In this document: positions 16,320 to 27,400 of the stretch, one piece after another
Numbering within the stretch: position 1 is the stretch's first letter
Layout of the letters: each line of letters opens with the position of its first letter
Source of the DNA: Oscillospiraceae bacterium
GTDB taxonomy: Bacteria; Bacillota; Clostridia; Oscillospirales; Oscillospiraceae
Length of the DNA: 58,565 nt
Direction of reading: 5' to 3'
NCBI GenBank assembly: GCA_902778275.1
Contig: CACYXE010000030.1
Span: 1 to 58,565, forward strand
Notes under the pieces: model-generated
What the model was told of the DNA's origin: nothing
Database searches by the model: none
What the model saw: the letters and a program-made list of their open reading frames with translations, nothing else
Program-made: the position numbers and the translations under genes

Positions 16320-18404
16320 TTATTTAGTTTTCTTTTCCCTGCGTTTTCTTCCGGAGAAGAGGGTCAGGATCATAGCCAGCCCGGACAGCAGCATCGCGGG
16401 AACGGTCACCGGCAGCAGGTTGTTCTCACCCGTGGGCGGGGTATGGCCCTTGTAGTTGATGAACGATACCGTTTTGGTCCTGTTGGCCGAGATGTTTCCG
16501 ACCGAACCGGTGCTGCTCACACGATAGCCGTTGGGTTTCGTCTCCGTCACCTTATAGGAGCTGCCGGCCGGCAGACCCGTAATGATGGCGTACTGACCAT
16601 GCTTGAGCTTGATCTTTCCGCCGCTCTTGATGAAGCCTTCATCCAGCACGGAGTCGTCGGAGTCGAAGATCGTGTAGGGATACGATCCGCTGGCGCCCAG
16701 TTCGATCTTGAAGACGAACTGTTTGTCCTTGTCGCCGCGGCTACCGGTAACGGTCTTCATAATCATCAGCGAGCCGGGTACGAATTCGTTGGTCAGCGAC
16801 ACGCTCACCTTCGAAGCCCCCATGATCTTGCCTGTGAGGTTGGTGGACTCGGCCAGGTTCCAGCATTCGCCGGGATCCGCCTCCTCCACAGTATACACCG
16901 CGCCGAAGGGCAGCGCCTGGATCAGCCAGGTCTCGTCGCCCTTGATGGCGAAGGTGGCCACACCGTTCGTAAAGCTTACGGTTTCGGTTCTCGTCGAGCC
17001 GTTTCTGGTCACGACCGCGTCAAAGCTGCCGTTGATAGCCGGCTCTCCGGGTTTCGTCAGCGTGAGCTTCACTGTGAATTCGGTGTCTTCCAAGCCGGCG
17101 CTCTCGACCGCCGCGATGCTCGACTCGGAAATCAGCTTCGTGATCTCCAGATCGCCGGGCTCCAGGGTGTTCGTGATGGTGTAGGTACCGTCGTCGTTCT
17201 CCACGATCGTCGTCGTGTACTTGGGAACGGCACTTTCATCCACCGTGTATACGATCTCCCGCTTGTTGACGGCCAGGCCGGTATCTTCGTCGAAGATATA
17301 CTCGTACTTCGGCAGATCCGTGAAGCTCCAGGCCCAGTTGCTGGCCGCCGTCGCCTCGGTGGTCCTGTCAGCCGAACCGTCGTCCGCCGACAGGATGACC
17401 GTCACGCTGTCGGGACGGTTGTCATCGTCGACCCATTCCTTGATGCCGTTTTTGACGATCCTTTCGGGCGTGTGGCTGTTCGTGATGATGAATCCTGTGG
17501 TCGCGTCTCCTTCGACCACCTTTTCGTAGTCGTAGGGGATGCTGACCTCGTCGACGGTGTACTCGATCGGTTGGCCGCCGCTGTTCTCATCAAGCTCCTC
17601 CCAGGTGTACTTCCACTCGTTGCTGGCGTCCAGGGTGACCGGGTTCGTGACGCCGTCAATTGTCACGGGAGCCGCGCTCTCCATGGTGGCGGTCTTATAC
17701 ATCAGCTGAACCTGGATGCTCGGGGGCTGGATCTCGTCGGCGTCCTGGGAATCGTTCCAGATCTTCTCCACATGGACTGCCACCTTGTTGAGCTCGTGGT
17801 AGTTCGTCAGCGTGGTGGTAATCGTGGCGCCTTCTACGCTTTCCGTGCTGTCGCTCAGACTGTAGTCAGACGGCAGATTCACTTCTACCCAGCGGTACGT
17901 AATCTCCGTCTTGGTGACGACACGCACCCCATTTTCTTCCGTGATCGTAAAGTCGTACTTCGGCAGGTTGGTGATCGTCTGCTGTGCCCATCCGTCATCC
18001 TTCGTCAGGGTCTTGGTCTGCACGGGATCCAGGGACACCAGAGACGTTCCGCTCAGCTTCTTCAGTTCCACGGTCAGGGTGGCCGGGCGCAGATTATCCT
18101 GGTTCTCGTTGTCGTCCCAGACCTTGACCACGCTGGCGTTCACCTTTTCGGGGTTGTGGGTATTGGTGATGGTATACGTGCCGTCGTCGTTCTTCACGAT
18201 GGTCTTCTCATACTCGGGGATGGCGCTTTCATCCACCGTATACGTGATCTCCGTCGCCGTGACGGTACCGTCTTCGGCAACCTCGATCTTGTACTTCGGC
18301 AGATTCGTGAAGCTCCAGGCCCAGTTGCTGGCCGCCGTCGCCTCGGTGGTCCTGTCAGCCGAACCGTCGTCCGCCGACAGGATGACCGTCACGCTGTCGG
18401 GACG
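16320..18404 (-). CDS. C-terminal part of the giant Cna-B surface protein, with TPPTG sorting signal (out of frame with the N-terminal part)
   Basis: About 690 residues that continue the adhesin encoded from 32490. Domains seen are Cna-B units beginning VNASVVKVWDDNENQ, VAVHVEKIWNDSQD and NGIKEWVDDDNRPDSV, then two SpaA/Cna-like domains (GDLEITKLISES, GSLMIMKTVTGSRG). The end is TPPTGENNLLP followed by a hydrophobic span and GRKRREKK, a cell-wall sorting signal of the xPxTG kind used by class B sortases. No start codon with a ribosome-binding site exists: the reading frame is joined to the upstream part only by a one-base shift near 18405-18409. Homology begins at RPDSVTVIL, right after the shift. 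It is therefore best read as one gene with a frameshift or an assembly error. Confidence 0.75.
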   Translation of the reverse strand, partial: RPDSVTVILSADDGSADRTTEATAASNWAWSFTNLPKYKIEVAEDGTVTATEITYTVDESAIPEYEKTIVKNDDGTYTITNTHNPEKVNASVVKVWDDNENQDNLRPATLTVELKKLSGTSLVSLDPVQTKTLTKDDGWAQQTITNLPKYDFTITEENGVRVVTKTEITYRWVEVNLPSDYSLSDSTESVEGATITTTLTNYHELNKVAVHVEKIWNDSQDADEIQPPSIQVQLMYKTATMESAAPVTIDGVTNPVTLDASNEWKYTWEELDENSGGQPIEYTVDEVSIPYDYEKVVEGDATTGFIITNSHTPERIVKNGIKEWVDDDNRPDSVTVILSADDGSADRTTEATAASNWAWSFTDLPKYEYIFDEDTGLAVNKREIVYTVDESAVPKYTTTIVENDDGTYTITNTLEPGDLEITKLISESSIAAVESAGLEDTEFTVKLTLTKPGEPAINGSFDAVVTRNGSTRTETVSFTNGVATFAIKGDETWLIQALPFGAVYTVEEADPGECWNLAESTNLTGKIMGASKVSVSLTNEFVPGSLMIMKTVTGSRGDKDKQFVFKIELGASGSYPYTIFDSDDSVLDEGFIKSGGKIKLKHGQYAIITGLPAGSSYKVTETKPNGYRVSSTGSVGNISANRTKTVSFINYKGHTPPTGENNLLPVTVPAMLLSGLAMILTLFSGRKRREKKTK
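17319..17417. repeat. 99-bp perfect direct repeat, copy A
   Basis: Identical over 99 bases to 18306-18404 (offset 987 bases, 329 codons), inside two homologous Cna-B domains. Confidence 0.85.
18306..18404. repeat. 99-bp perfect direct repeat, copy B, ending at the frameshift
   Basis: Identical to 17319-17417. Its right edge coincides with the frame change between the two parts of the giant surface protein. Confidence 0.85.
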
Positions 18405-21400
18405 CCGCGTCGGCCCAATCCTTGATGCCGCTGATATTAACGACCTCCAGCGGGTTGGTCACCGTCACCCTGTCAGGCTCTTCGAGTCTCTGGGTACCGG
18501 GCACCATCAGCGTGAACACACCGCCGCCCTGATCGATAATCTCGGTGTTGGAATCGCCTTCCGCCGTCGCGTTGTCGACAATGTAGCCGGGCGCGGGCTT
18601 GGTCTCCTTGATCTCGTATTCCTTCCACCAGTTGAGGCCGCTGACGTGGATCTGGCCGTCCTTATCCGTGACCAGCACGGTCTCCTCGCCGTCGGGATCG
18701 AGGACGTAGACTACCTTACCGTCCACAGTGGTCTTGCTGAACTTCAGCAGGCCGTCGCCGCTGTAGCCATAAGCAGGCGTACGAGCCGGGAAAAGCTCAT
18801 CGGTTTCGGGATCCTTGATCGTGGTATCCTCGTACGGGCCGTAGATCTTGAACTCGACCTTCGCGAGGGGTGCCGGATTCTCATCGTCGGTCTGCTTGAG
18901 GATGATCAGGTCGCGGGAATACCTGACGCCGAAGTCCTTGGACTGGTCCACATAGTCCGCGTAACGCAGATAGAAGGGATGCGTCGTGAAGTTGGTGGAC
19001 GTGATCGCGCGGGACTTGCCCGACGCCGGATAGAAGTTGTTATCCAGCGACTGCAGGGCCGTGGCCGTCAGCTCGGTATCGGGATCATCCGACTTGTAGT
19101 GGTTCTTGCCCAGCTCCGACAGATCGATGGAATTGAGCGGTGCACCGCTGCCGAGCGTCGCGTTCAGCCAGTAGAAGAACGGGTCAGAGCCCTTCAGCGC
19201 GCCCTGGGCATCGATCTTGTAAATGCCGGCGTTGAGGTAGTCGTTCGGTCCGTAAAGGGTTCGGCCTGGCACGTAGAGGGCGGGGCCGCGATCCGAGAAG
19301 GTGAAGTGGCGCACGGATTCGCCATAGCCGGGATTCGTATTCTCGCCGTGGTTCGAATCTTCATCGTAGCTGGCCTCGTTGGCAACTTCGCGGCCGTCAA
19401 CGATGGAGAAGCTGATGTTGTTCGCCAGAGCCTGGACGATGGCATACTGACTGTAATCACGGCGGTTGCCGGTGGATTGCTGCAGGCCGTCCCAGTCTTC
19501 GTCGATCCACACGTCGCCTTCAACGGAGACGAGTCCGTCCAGAAGCGTGACGGAGACGACGTTGGACGACAGCGGCCTGGGCTCGTCCGAGGCAACGTAG
19601 AACACGTTGTCAGCGTTCTGGTAAGCCCTGTTCTTGTTGAAGTCATCATCGTCGGGGTAATTCTTGACCAGCGTATGATAGGTGACGATCAGCGAGGAAC
19701 CCGGGTTCAGCTCAACGCCTTCCACCACATCCTCGGTCGTCGGATCGTCATCCGCCTGGTTGAAGACAAGGGCGATCGCGGTGATGTTCTCCTTGTTTAC
19801 ATCCACCCCGGGAATTCCCGCGGTCCAACCGTCAACGGGGCCGACACGCAGACCGGTGTTCGCAAGCAGCGCCTCATCCAGGGCAGACTGCGCATCTCCG
19901 ATCGCGCCCATGTAGTAGTAGAACTCGTAGTCGGTGCCGTACGTCAGCACAACGCCGTTGGCTTTCACCACGTCAAGGCTGTCGAACACGACATCCCACT
20001 GAGAACTGCGCGAGTTGGTCGTATCGCCTACCTTCGGGATAACGTCGCCTACCATCAGCTTTCTCGCCGGATAGTCGTAGCCGTTATTGACCGTCAGACG
20101 CCAATCCACCCAGCCCACGTGCTCGTTGTGAGTAGGCGTCGCGGGCGTGACCGTACGCGTCGCCGTGCCGAGGCCGCCGTCCAGGAAGCCATCGTCCTGG
20201 TCGCCTCTGACGCCCTTGGAAAGCGTCAGGTTGCTGCCTCTGACGACAGAGAGCTTATCCTGAGAGACGATCCAGACGTAATCCTCGGGATCGACATAAT
20301 CCTGCTGGGAATCGTCCTTGCCGAGATAGTCGTGAACGCCCTGCTCATGGAGCTCCGCCGGGTCGCCGGTTACACCATTGTTGGCGTTCGCGGCGGCAGT
20401 CACAAGATCGTCGCCCGGGGTGTCGTCGCCGGCCAGGAAGGAGTAACCGTAAATGTTATCCTCCGTATGATAGGTGTGCTTCGAGGAGGAGAGGTAAGCC
20501 TCATTCTCGATAAAGGTGCCGTCCGCCGTCTCATAGAGGACCGCGCTCGAGCCGACCTTGACGTAGAAGCTGATGGTCGCTTTCTGTCCGGGCTGGAGCG
20601 TGCCGGTCATCTTGAAGATCACCGCAGTTTCGGCGTCGCCGTAGACCTGCTCAGTAGTGCCGCTCTCCGTAGTGATCGTGATCATCTGCGTGGCTTCGCC
20701 GGTCTTGGAGACGATTCCCACGATCTTCAGATCTTCGCTGTCAGTATCCAGCGTGACAGGCTTCTCCTCCGATCTGAAGAAGGTGACGCCGGTAGGCAGG
20801 ATATCCAGCACCACGGGATTGATGAAGTCGGCCTCGGTCGCATCGGTGTTCTCGATCTCCACCTGGTAGTTGAGGATGCTGCCCGTCTGTACGGGATTAC
20901 CCGGATCGATGCCGGTATGCGTCTTGGTGATCGAGACGATCGGGAGCTGAAGCTTCTTGACCAGGACCGTCGCGTCATCTTCGTCGGTCTTGGGATCGTA
21001 GGTGGGGCCTTCGCCCTTGGAAGTCCAGATCGGATAGCTCAGCGTGACCTTCGCGCTGTTGGTGAACTCGGTGATCTCCTTGGCAGGATTCGCCGCGGAG
21101 GCTTCGGGCGTCTTGGCCACGACAACGGTGAAGGTGGTCGTACCGACCCGGAATTCTTCGCCCAGCTTGTAGCCCTTGATCGTCGTTGTCGGATCGCCGG
21201 TCTCCGGATCCGTCGAAGGCGTCTCAGAGTAGTTGGTCGCCGTCATGACGTCCGCGCTGTAGTACTCTACCGTGAAGCTCTTGGCGCCTTCCGGCACGGT
21301 AACGGACGCACTGTCATTCACATCGGCCGGGACCGTGACCTCGACCGGTGCGGTCTGGTTGTCAAAGGTCACCTTCGCGGTGATGGCCTCACCGGTTCTG

Positions 21401-24400
21401 TGCGTCGCGCCGCCGACTTCCAGGGTGGTGATCTTGTAGTCGAAGGTCGCGCCCTCCGGCTTGGACGTCAGGCCGAAGTCCTCCAGCACGAAGGACTGGA
21501 GCTTCTGGTTGCTGCCCGAAACCACCGGCTCCACGGTGTAGACCACCGTGCGCTTGTCTTCGAGCAGGGATTCGACCTTCCCATCCACCACGTCGCTGGT
21601 TTCATCAACTTCGTGTTCGACGGCCGTCTTCGTCAGCTCAACGTCGGCCACGCCGTTGATGTTGCGCAGGATCCAGGGTTCCAGACCCGTCGAGGGATCC
21701 GAAATGGGCGCGATGGGCAGATACCACACGACGCGCGGATCGTCCTTGACCATGGTGTTGTAGTCCGGGTTCGCGGTGGCGCCGACCTCGGTCTCCACCA
21801 GCACGTAGTACTTGGTGTGATCCCAGCGCTTCTCGGGCACTTCGCCGGTCCATACCTTCTCGGTGCCGAGATAGGTGACGGCGTCCTCGCCCTCGCCCTC
21901 GGTCACGTTGTGGGTACCGCCGGTCCTGCCGGAGAAGACGGGAACCTTATCCGCGTCCTTGACCAGGGCCTTCACGGTATCCGGAGTCGCCACAAAGCTT
22001 GCGTCGACCTCGTATACTTCGAAGTCCATGATCGGGACTACGCCTTCGGGATACTGACCGACGTCGATCTTGACGATGGTCGGGTTGTAGATGGGGTTAT
22101 TGTACGCTTTCAGCGTGATGGTGCTCTCACCCTTGATGCCCTTGACGACCCAAACCTTTTCGTTGGTGCCGGGATCGGTGATCTCTACAAGCGTCTGCTT
22201 GACGTTGTTGACATAGATGCCTTCCAGCCCGTTGAACTTGCTGGGGTCGAAATCGGTCTCGCCCACGGCATAGGTCTCGTAAGGCGTCATCAGATAGGTG
22301 ATGGTGCCGTCGCTATCGGTCTCGAAGCGATCCACGATCTCCCAGGTGTCCTCACCGGTAACCGGGTCGGTTCCGGTCTTGTGATAGACCGTGAACGTGG
22401 CGTCTCTCGCGCCGGCCGTTTCTTCCGGCGTCACGCCGTGGACATCCTTGTACTTGAGCACCGTGAGCGTGCAGCCCTTGGTGTTGGGGATGTAGTAGTG
22501 GTACTCTCCCTCTTTGGGCTTCCCGTCTTGCTGGAAGTACGGGTAGCTGGGATCACTCGGATCCGGCGTGACGGTGAAGTCCTTCACATTGTCCTCGGCA
22601 GAGAGCGCTACCACAAGGGAGCCGTGATCTTTGTCGATGACATAGTTTTCGGGCGGATCCGTCTCAAAGATATAATAGGTAGTCAGGTTGGCGCTTTCCA
22701 GGGGGATATAGGCCCTGTACTTGCCCGTGCCCTGGCCGTTGACCTTGATCTCCTCCACGCTGGAGCCGGGCACGACGCTGGTCTCGTCGTCGGGATCCAG
22801 GCGCACCTCAAATTGCGCGCCGGTGAGCCCAGGCCGCTCGTTCAGGTCGTCATCCAGCTTCCAGAAGTTCACGTAGCCGTAGAGGTACTGGTTGCTGACC
22901 TTGATGGTGAAGCCGTTCACGTCGTCGACGGTGATCTTATAGCGATCACTGTTCGGGGCGAGGGAGGCGGGTACTTCCACTACTTGGCCGTTGTCATCCT
23001 TCAGGAGTATGACGGAAACCAGCTGGAAGTGATCCGCGTCGGCATAGGTCGCATCGGTGACGTTGACGGTCTCCTCCAGGTAGTAATCCTGACCCATGTT
23101 GAAGAACGCGTTGTTCGTGAGGCTCGTCGGGTTCTTGAAGTTGACCTCGCCGTCGGTGCCCTTTTCGATGGTCACGGTGCCGACCTTGGTTCCGCCGGTA
23201 GGCGCGTCATAGATGTCCAGCGTCACGGACCAGTTGCCGATATCGGCCGCTTCCAGTTCACCGTAGAGCGGGACCTTCTGGGCCTTCAGCGGGGCCTTCT
23301 TGGGGTCTTTCGCCGTAACGGTCACGGCCGCGCCGTCGGTGCTGGTGAAGTTGGTGGTGATCTCTTGTCCGCCCACGGTGACCTTGCTGGGGCTGACCGT
23401 CACGTTGACGTCCAGACCGCCGGTGAGGACCGCGGAGTACAGCACCACGTTGCTGCCGTCCAGCAGGCGGCCCCAGCCCATGGGAGGCGAGTTCTCATAG
23501 ACGACATAGATGCCGGGCTCCTGATTCTCAAAGAGCTTGCTGCCGAAGCTGAAGTTGCCCTTGTCTGTCCAGCCCGCATTGGTGAAGGCGGTCTTGACGT
23601 TGGCTATGGCCGTTCCGTCGGCGATCGTCGGCAGCGTCACCGTGATGTCGCCGCTGGAAACGACCTTGCCGCTGGCATCCTTGAAGGGCATATAGAAGAG
23701 CTCAAAGTTTGCGCCGTTCACCTGGGTGCCGGTGGTCAGATCGGTCTTTTTGACCGTGAAGTCCGTCAAAGGCGGGTTCTCGATCTCCAGCTGCGGGATC
23801 TTGTTCTCGCTGCTGTCCCAGGGGGCAACGGTGTTGACGTACACGTCCTTGCCGTCGTCATAATCGATGGACAGGAAGGTGTAGCCGACAATCAGCTTGC
23901 CGCTGGCATCGAGCATGCTGGCGCAGTTCTTCTTGAACCAGTCGCTGAAGTAGGTCGTGGAGTATTCGGAGCCGTCAGGCGCCGTCTCGGTCAGCGCATA
24001 GCTGCCGGTGGCGATGTCCGTAAAGGTGTAAACGTGGTTCGCCGTATCGTTCGCCGCCGTCTTCGTACCCAACTTGAAGGTCCAGCCGTCCAGCTCTTCG
24101 CCGGTGACCATGTCCTTCTTGACAAGGCTCAGCTGCATCTTCTTGGGGTTGGCCATGTAGATGACCTCGGGCTCGCCGCCGACCACAAAGATGCGGTAGA
24201 ATTCGCCGGCTTTGTCGTAGGCGTTCTCATAGCTGCCATTATCGGTGCCGAGGCTCTTCTCGTAGATACGGTAGGTGCCCATGGGCAGGCCTTTCGGGAA
24301 GAAGAAGGAACCGAGTTCATCCGTCACGAAGGTGATCTCTTCACCGGCGTCGCCCCAGTTGTCCGCATTGTAGTCCCAGGGTCTGAACTTATCCGTGGCG

Positions 24401-27400
24401 GTCGATTCCGGATCCTCGCGCTGCAGCACCATGGTCACGCCTTCGAGCGGCTCTGCGCCATAGTTGCCGGTGGCGATGGTCGTTGCATCCTTCTGGAGCG
24501 TCGCGGCGTTGACCTCATAGCCGACCTTGATGACCTCCACGGGGATGTTGTTCATGGGATAGTCCACGATGCGCAGCAGCGGGGAATCGCCGAAGGCATC
24601 CCAGCCGTTGTCATCGTCGCAGGTGACGTGCCAGTGATGGTCATTATCCTGACCCTCTGCCAGCGGGGTCGTGGGCGGTTTTTCGGTATCTTTGACAAAG
24701 TACAGGTCGCTGATGGTACGGTAGGTACCGGTTCCCGGCTGACCCGGCGTGATATCCACGAAGATCAGATAGGTCGGATACGTTCTGGGCGAGAAGCCGT
24801 AGCCGGCGGGCGCGCCATACTCCCTCAGCTCGACGGGCACGCCATAGACCGCGTAGCCGTTGCCGCTGGGATTGTTCAGCAGGAGATTATCCAAGGTTTC
24901 GCCGACCTTGTAATATTTGGGAGTGCCGCCCTCGACCTCATACTCGACGATGTAGACGCCGGAAAGGGTCTCGTCTCCGATCTTCGGATTCTGCGCCAGC
25001 TGGAAGGTGCCGCTCTGGGCCATGGCGTAATTGCTGCCGCCGTCCAGACCGGAGATCAGATGGGAGATCTCCTTGACCTGGTTGTCCCTCAGGTCGGTGA
25101 CGAAGAGCCGGAACTTGGCGTTGGAGAGTGGCTCATACACCTGCATCCGATTGCCCTGGGCGTCGTAGCTGTCGCGCCACTTGGCCAGGCGGAAGCTGGT
25201 CAGGAAGATCTCTCCATCGCCCTCACTTTCTTCCTTGCTGTTGAGCAGGTTGTCAAAGGTGACCGTGTCAAGGTCGTAGGAGCCCGTGCGCGCATTGGGA
25301 AGCCCCGTGACCGTTACGCCCGGCTTGCCGGTGTAAACGGTGTATCTGAAGTAGGGGTTCGGAATGGCGCCGGTGGGACCGGTGCTCTCTTCCACCAGAA
25401 CGTACACGTAGTTGCTGTTGACGTTGGTGTCGATCAGCGTGCGGAATCTGCCGTCGATCGTTTCGCCGGCCGCGTCGAACAGGGTGCCGCTGGTGTAGGT
25501 GCCGAGGCAGACCCAGGGATCGGTCCTGGTGAAGGCGACCATGTTCTGCCCCTCATTGAGGATGCAGCGGTACAGGGAATAGACGCAGTCGTTCAGCGTG
25601 GTATCTCCCGGACCGGGGACCGTGGAAGCCGCTGTGCGGTGGCCCTCGGAATCGATGGGCGTCACGCCGTTTTCGAGATTATACGTAAGGGTGTGGGCGT
25701 CCAGCCACTTGGTGATATCGAACTGCACCCAGTGGTTGCCGTTGAGCATATCACCCAGCTTATAAAGCTTTCCGTCGCTCGTGTAATCATTCGTGCTGCC
25801 TACGGATACGATGTTGTCGACGCGCAGAGGCAGCGCGTTGTATTTGGCGTTCTCGCCGAACAGATCGCCGTCGCTCAGCGCGGCGGTGCTGGAGGGCGGG
25901 AAGCCGTCCTCCTTCACCTTCCCGTTGATCATCGGGAAGTAGTTGGGATCGGTGGAGCTCAGCTCGACCAGGGCGTACTCGTAGGAGACCTCCGTATCTT
26001 CGAGCTTCTCGCCGCGGATCAGCTTGTCAAAGCTGACGATACCGTCGGACCCGGTGGTCATCGTCTGGCCGGTGGGCTGCCATGTGCCGTCGCCGTAGGG
26101 CGTTCCGTCACTCTTGATCGCTCTGCGGTAAAGACCGACCGTGACGCCGCTCATCGTCTCGGTGAAGCCGCCGTGGGCATACTGCCAGGTGTCGAGCTTG
26201 AACTTGGTGCCGGTGACCTTGATGTAGGTGGCGTTGTTGATGGTCAGGGTCTTTCCTTCTGTGGTATCGTCCACGCTGACCGTCTGTCCGGGCTCCAGCT
26301 TGAAGGTCTGGCCGTCGGACACCAGGTAGTACGTATCGGCCTTGGTGCCGGTAAGCGCGCCTTCTTTGACGGTATACTGGATCTTGGTGCCGTCGTCGTT
26401 ATAGATCTTGATGCCCGAGAGGGTCACGGAGTTGACCAACGAGGTGCCGGAGCCGGAAACCGTGGTGCTCCCGCTCTTAACGACCTGCCCGTTCGCATCC
26501 TGGATCTCGACGGGGAAGCCGGCCTCGGTCGCCGGATTGCCGTCCACCAGCTTGACCACCTTGACATTGCCCGTGTTGGGAACGTTGTAGAAGGTGAAGG
26601 TGGCGTTCTGGGCGTCCGTTACCTCGCCCTTGACAAAGGTCTTTCCGGTAGCGGAATCCCAGATGTACTTGTTGTCCTGCGCCTGGCCGCTTTCCGGCGG
26701 ATCTAGTTCGTTGTACACCGCGCAGGCGCCCTCCGAGTTGGGATTCAGATAGTTATCGGGCGTCTTGGATTCGGTGAAGTAGTAGCCCTCATATCCCTCG
26801 GGAAGCGTGGCGGGCAGGTATTTCCCGCTGGCGGCGTTGGTGGTGGTGATCACCATCGGCGTCTCAGCACCGATGGGATAGGTCACATACGCGCCGGTCG
26901 CCGTGTTCTTGACGTAGACCGTGAACTCCGCACCGCTCACAGCGGTGTTCCGGGAGGTCGCGCTCCGCTTGTTGATCGTGATCTGGGGATCCGGCTTGTT
27001 GGTGACGACGTAAGCCTTATTTGTAGTGCCGGAATAGGGAGGCGTGAGCCCGGTGAGGTCGATCACGCCGCCGTTGGCCGGAGGCGTCGTGCTGCCGTCG
27101 CTGGTCGCCTCGACAAAGCTGTAGTTGGCCGGCACGGTCTCCTTATAGTAGTACAGCTGTCCCGGCTTCAGCCACTTGAACGCCGTATACCTCAGCGTCT
27201 GGTTGTTGTTGGCGACGGGCAGTTCAATATCCTTCAGCTCGTTCCCGTTCACATCCCTTGCGATCTCTGTGCAGGCAGCGTTGGAGTAAATGGTTACCTT
27301 AACACCGGAGATGTCGGAACGCCCGGTATAGAAATTCTTCTTGGCAAAACGGATCGGGAACGCATACCGATAGTTCCGCTGCACGGTCGTCCAGGTCAAG

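Noticed and set aside
16278-18425. 715-codon plus-strand ORF antisense to the end of the adhesin
   Set aside because: No signal, no ribosome-binding site, low-complexity Arg/Val/Gly/Asp-rich product; it mirrors the adhesin codon bias.
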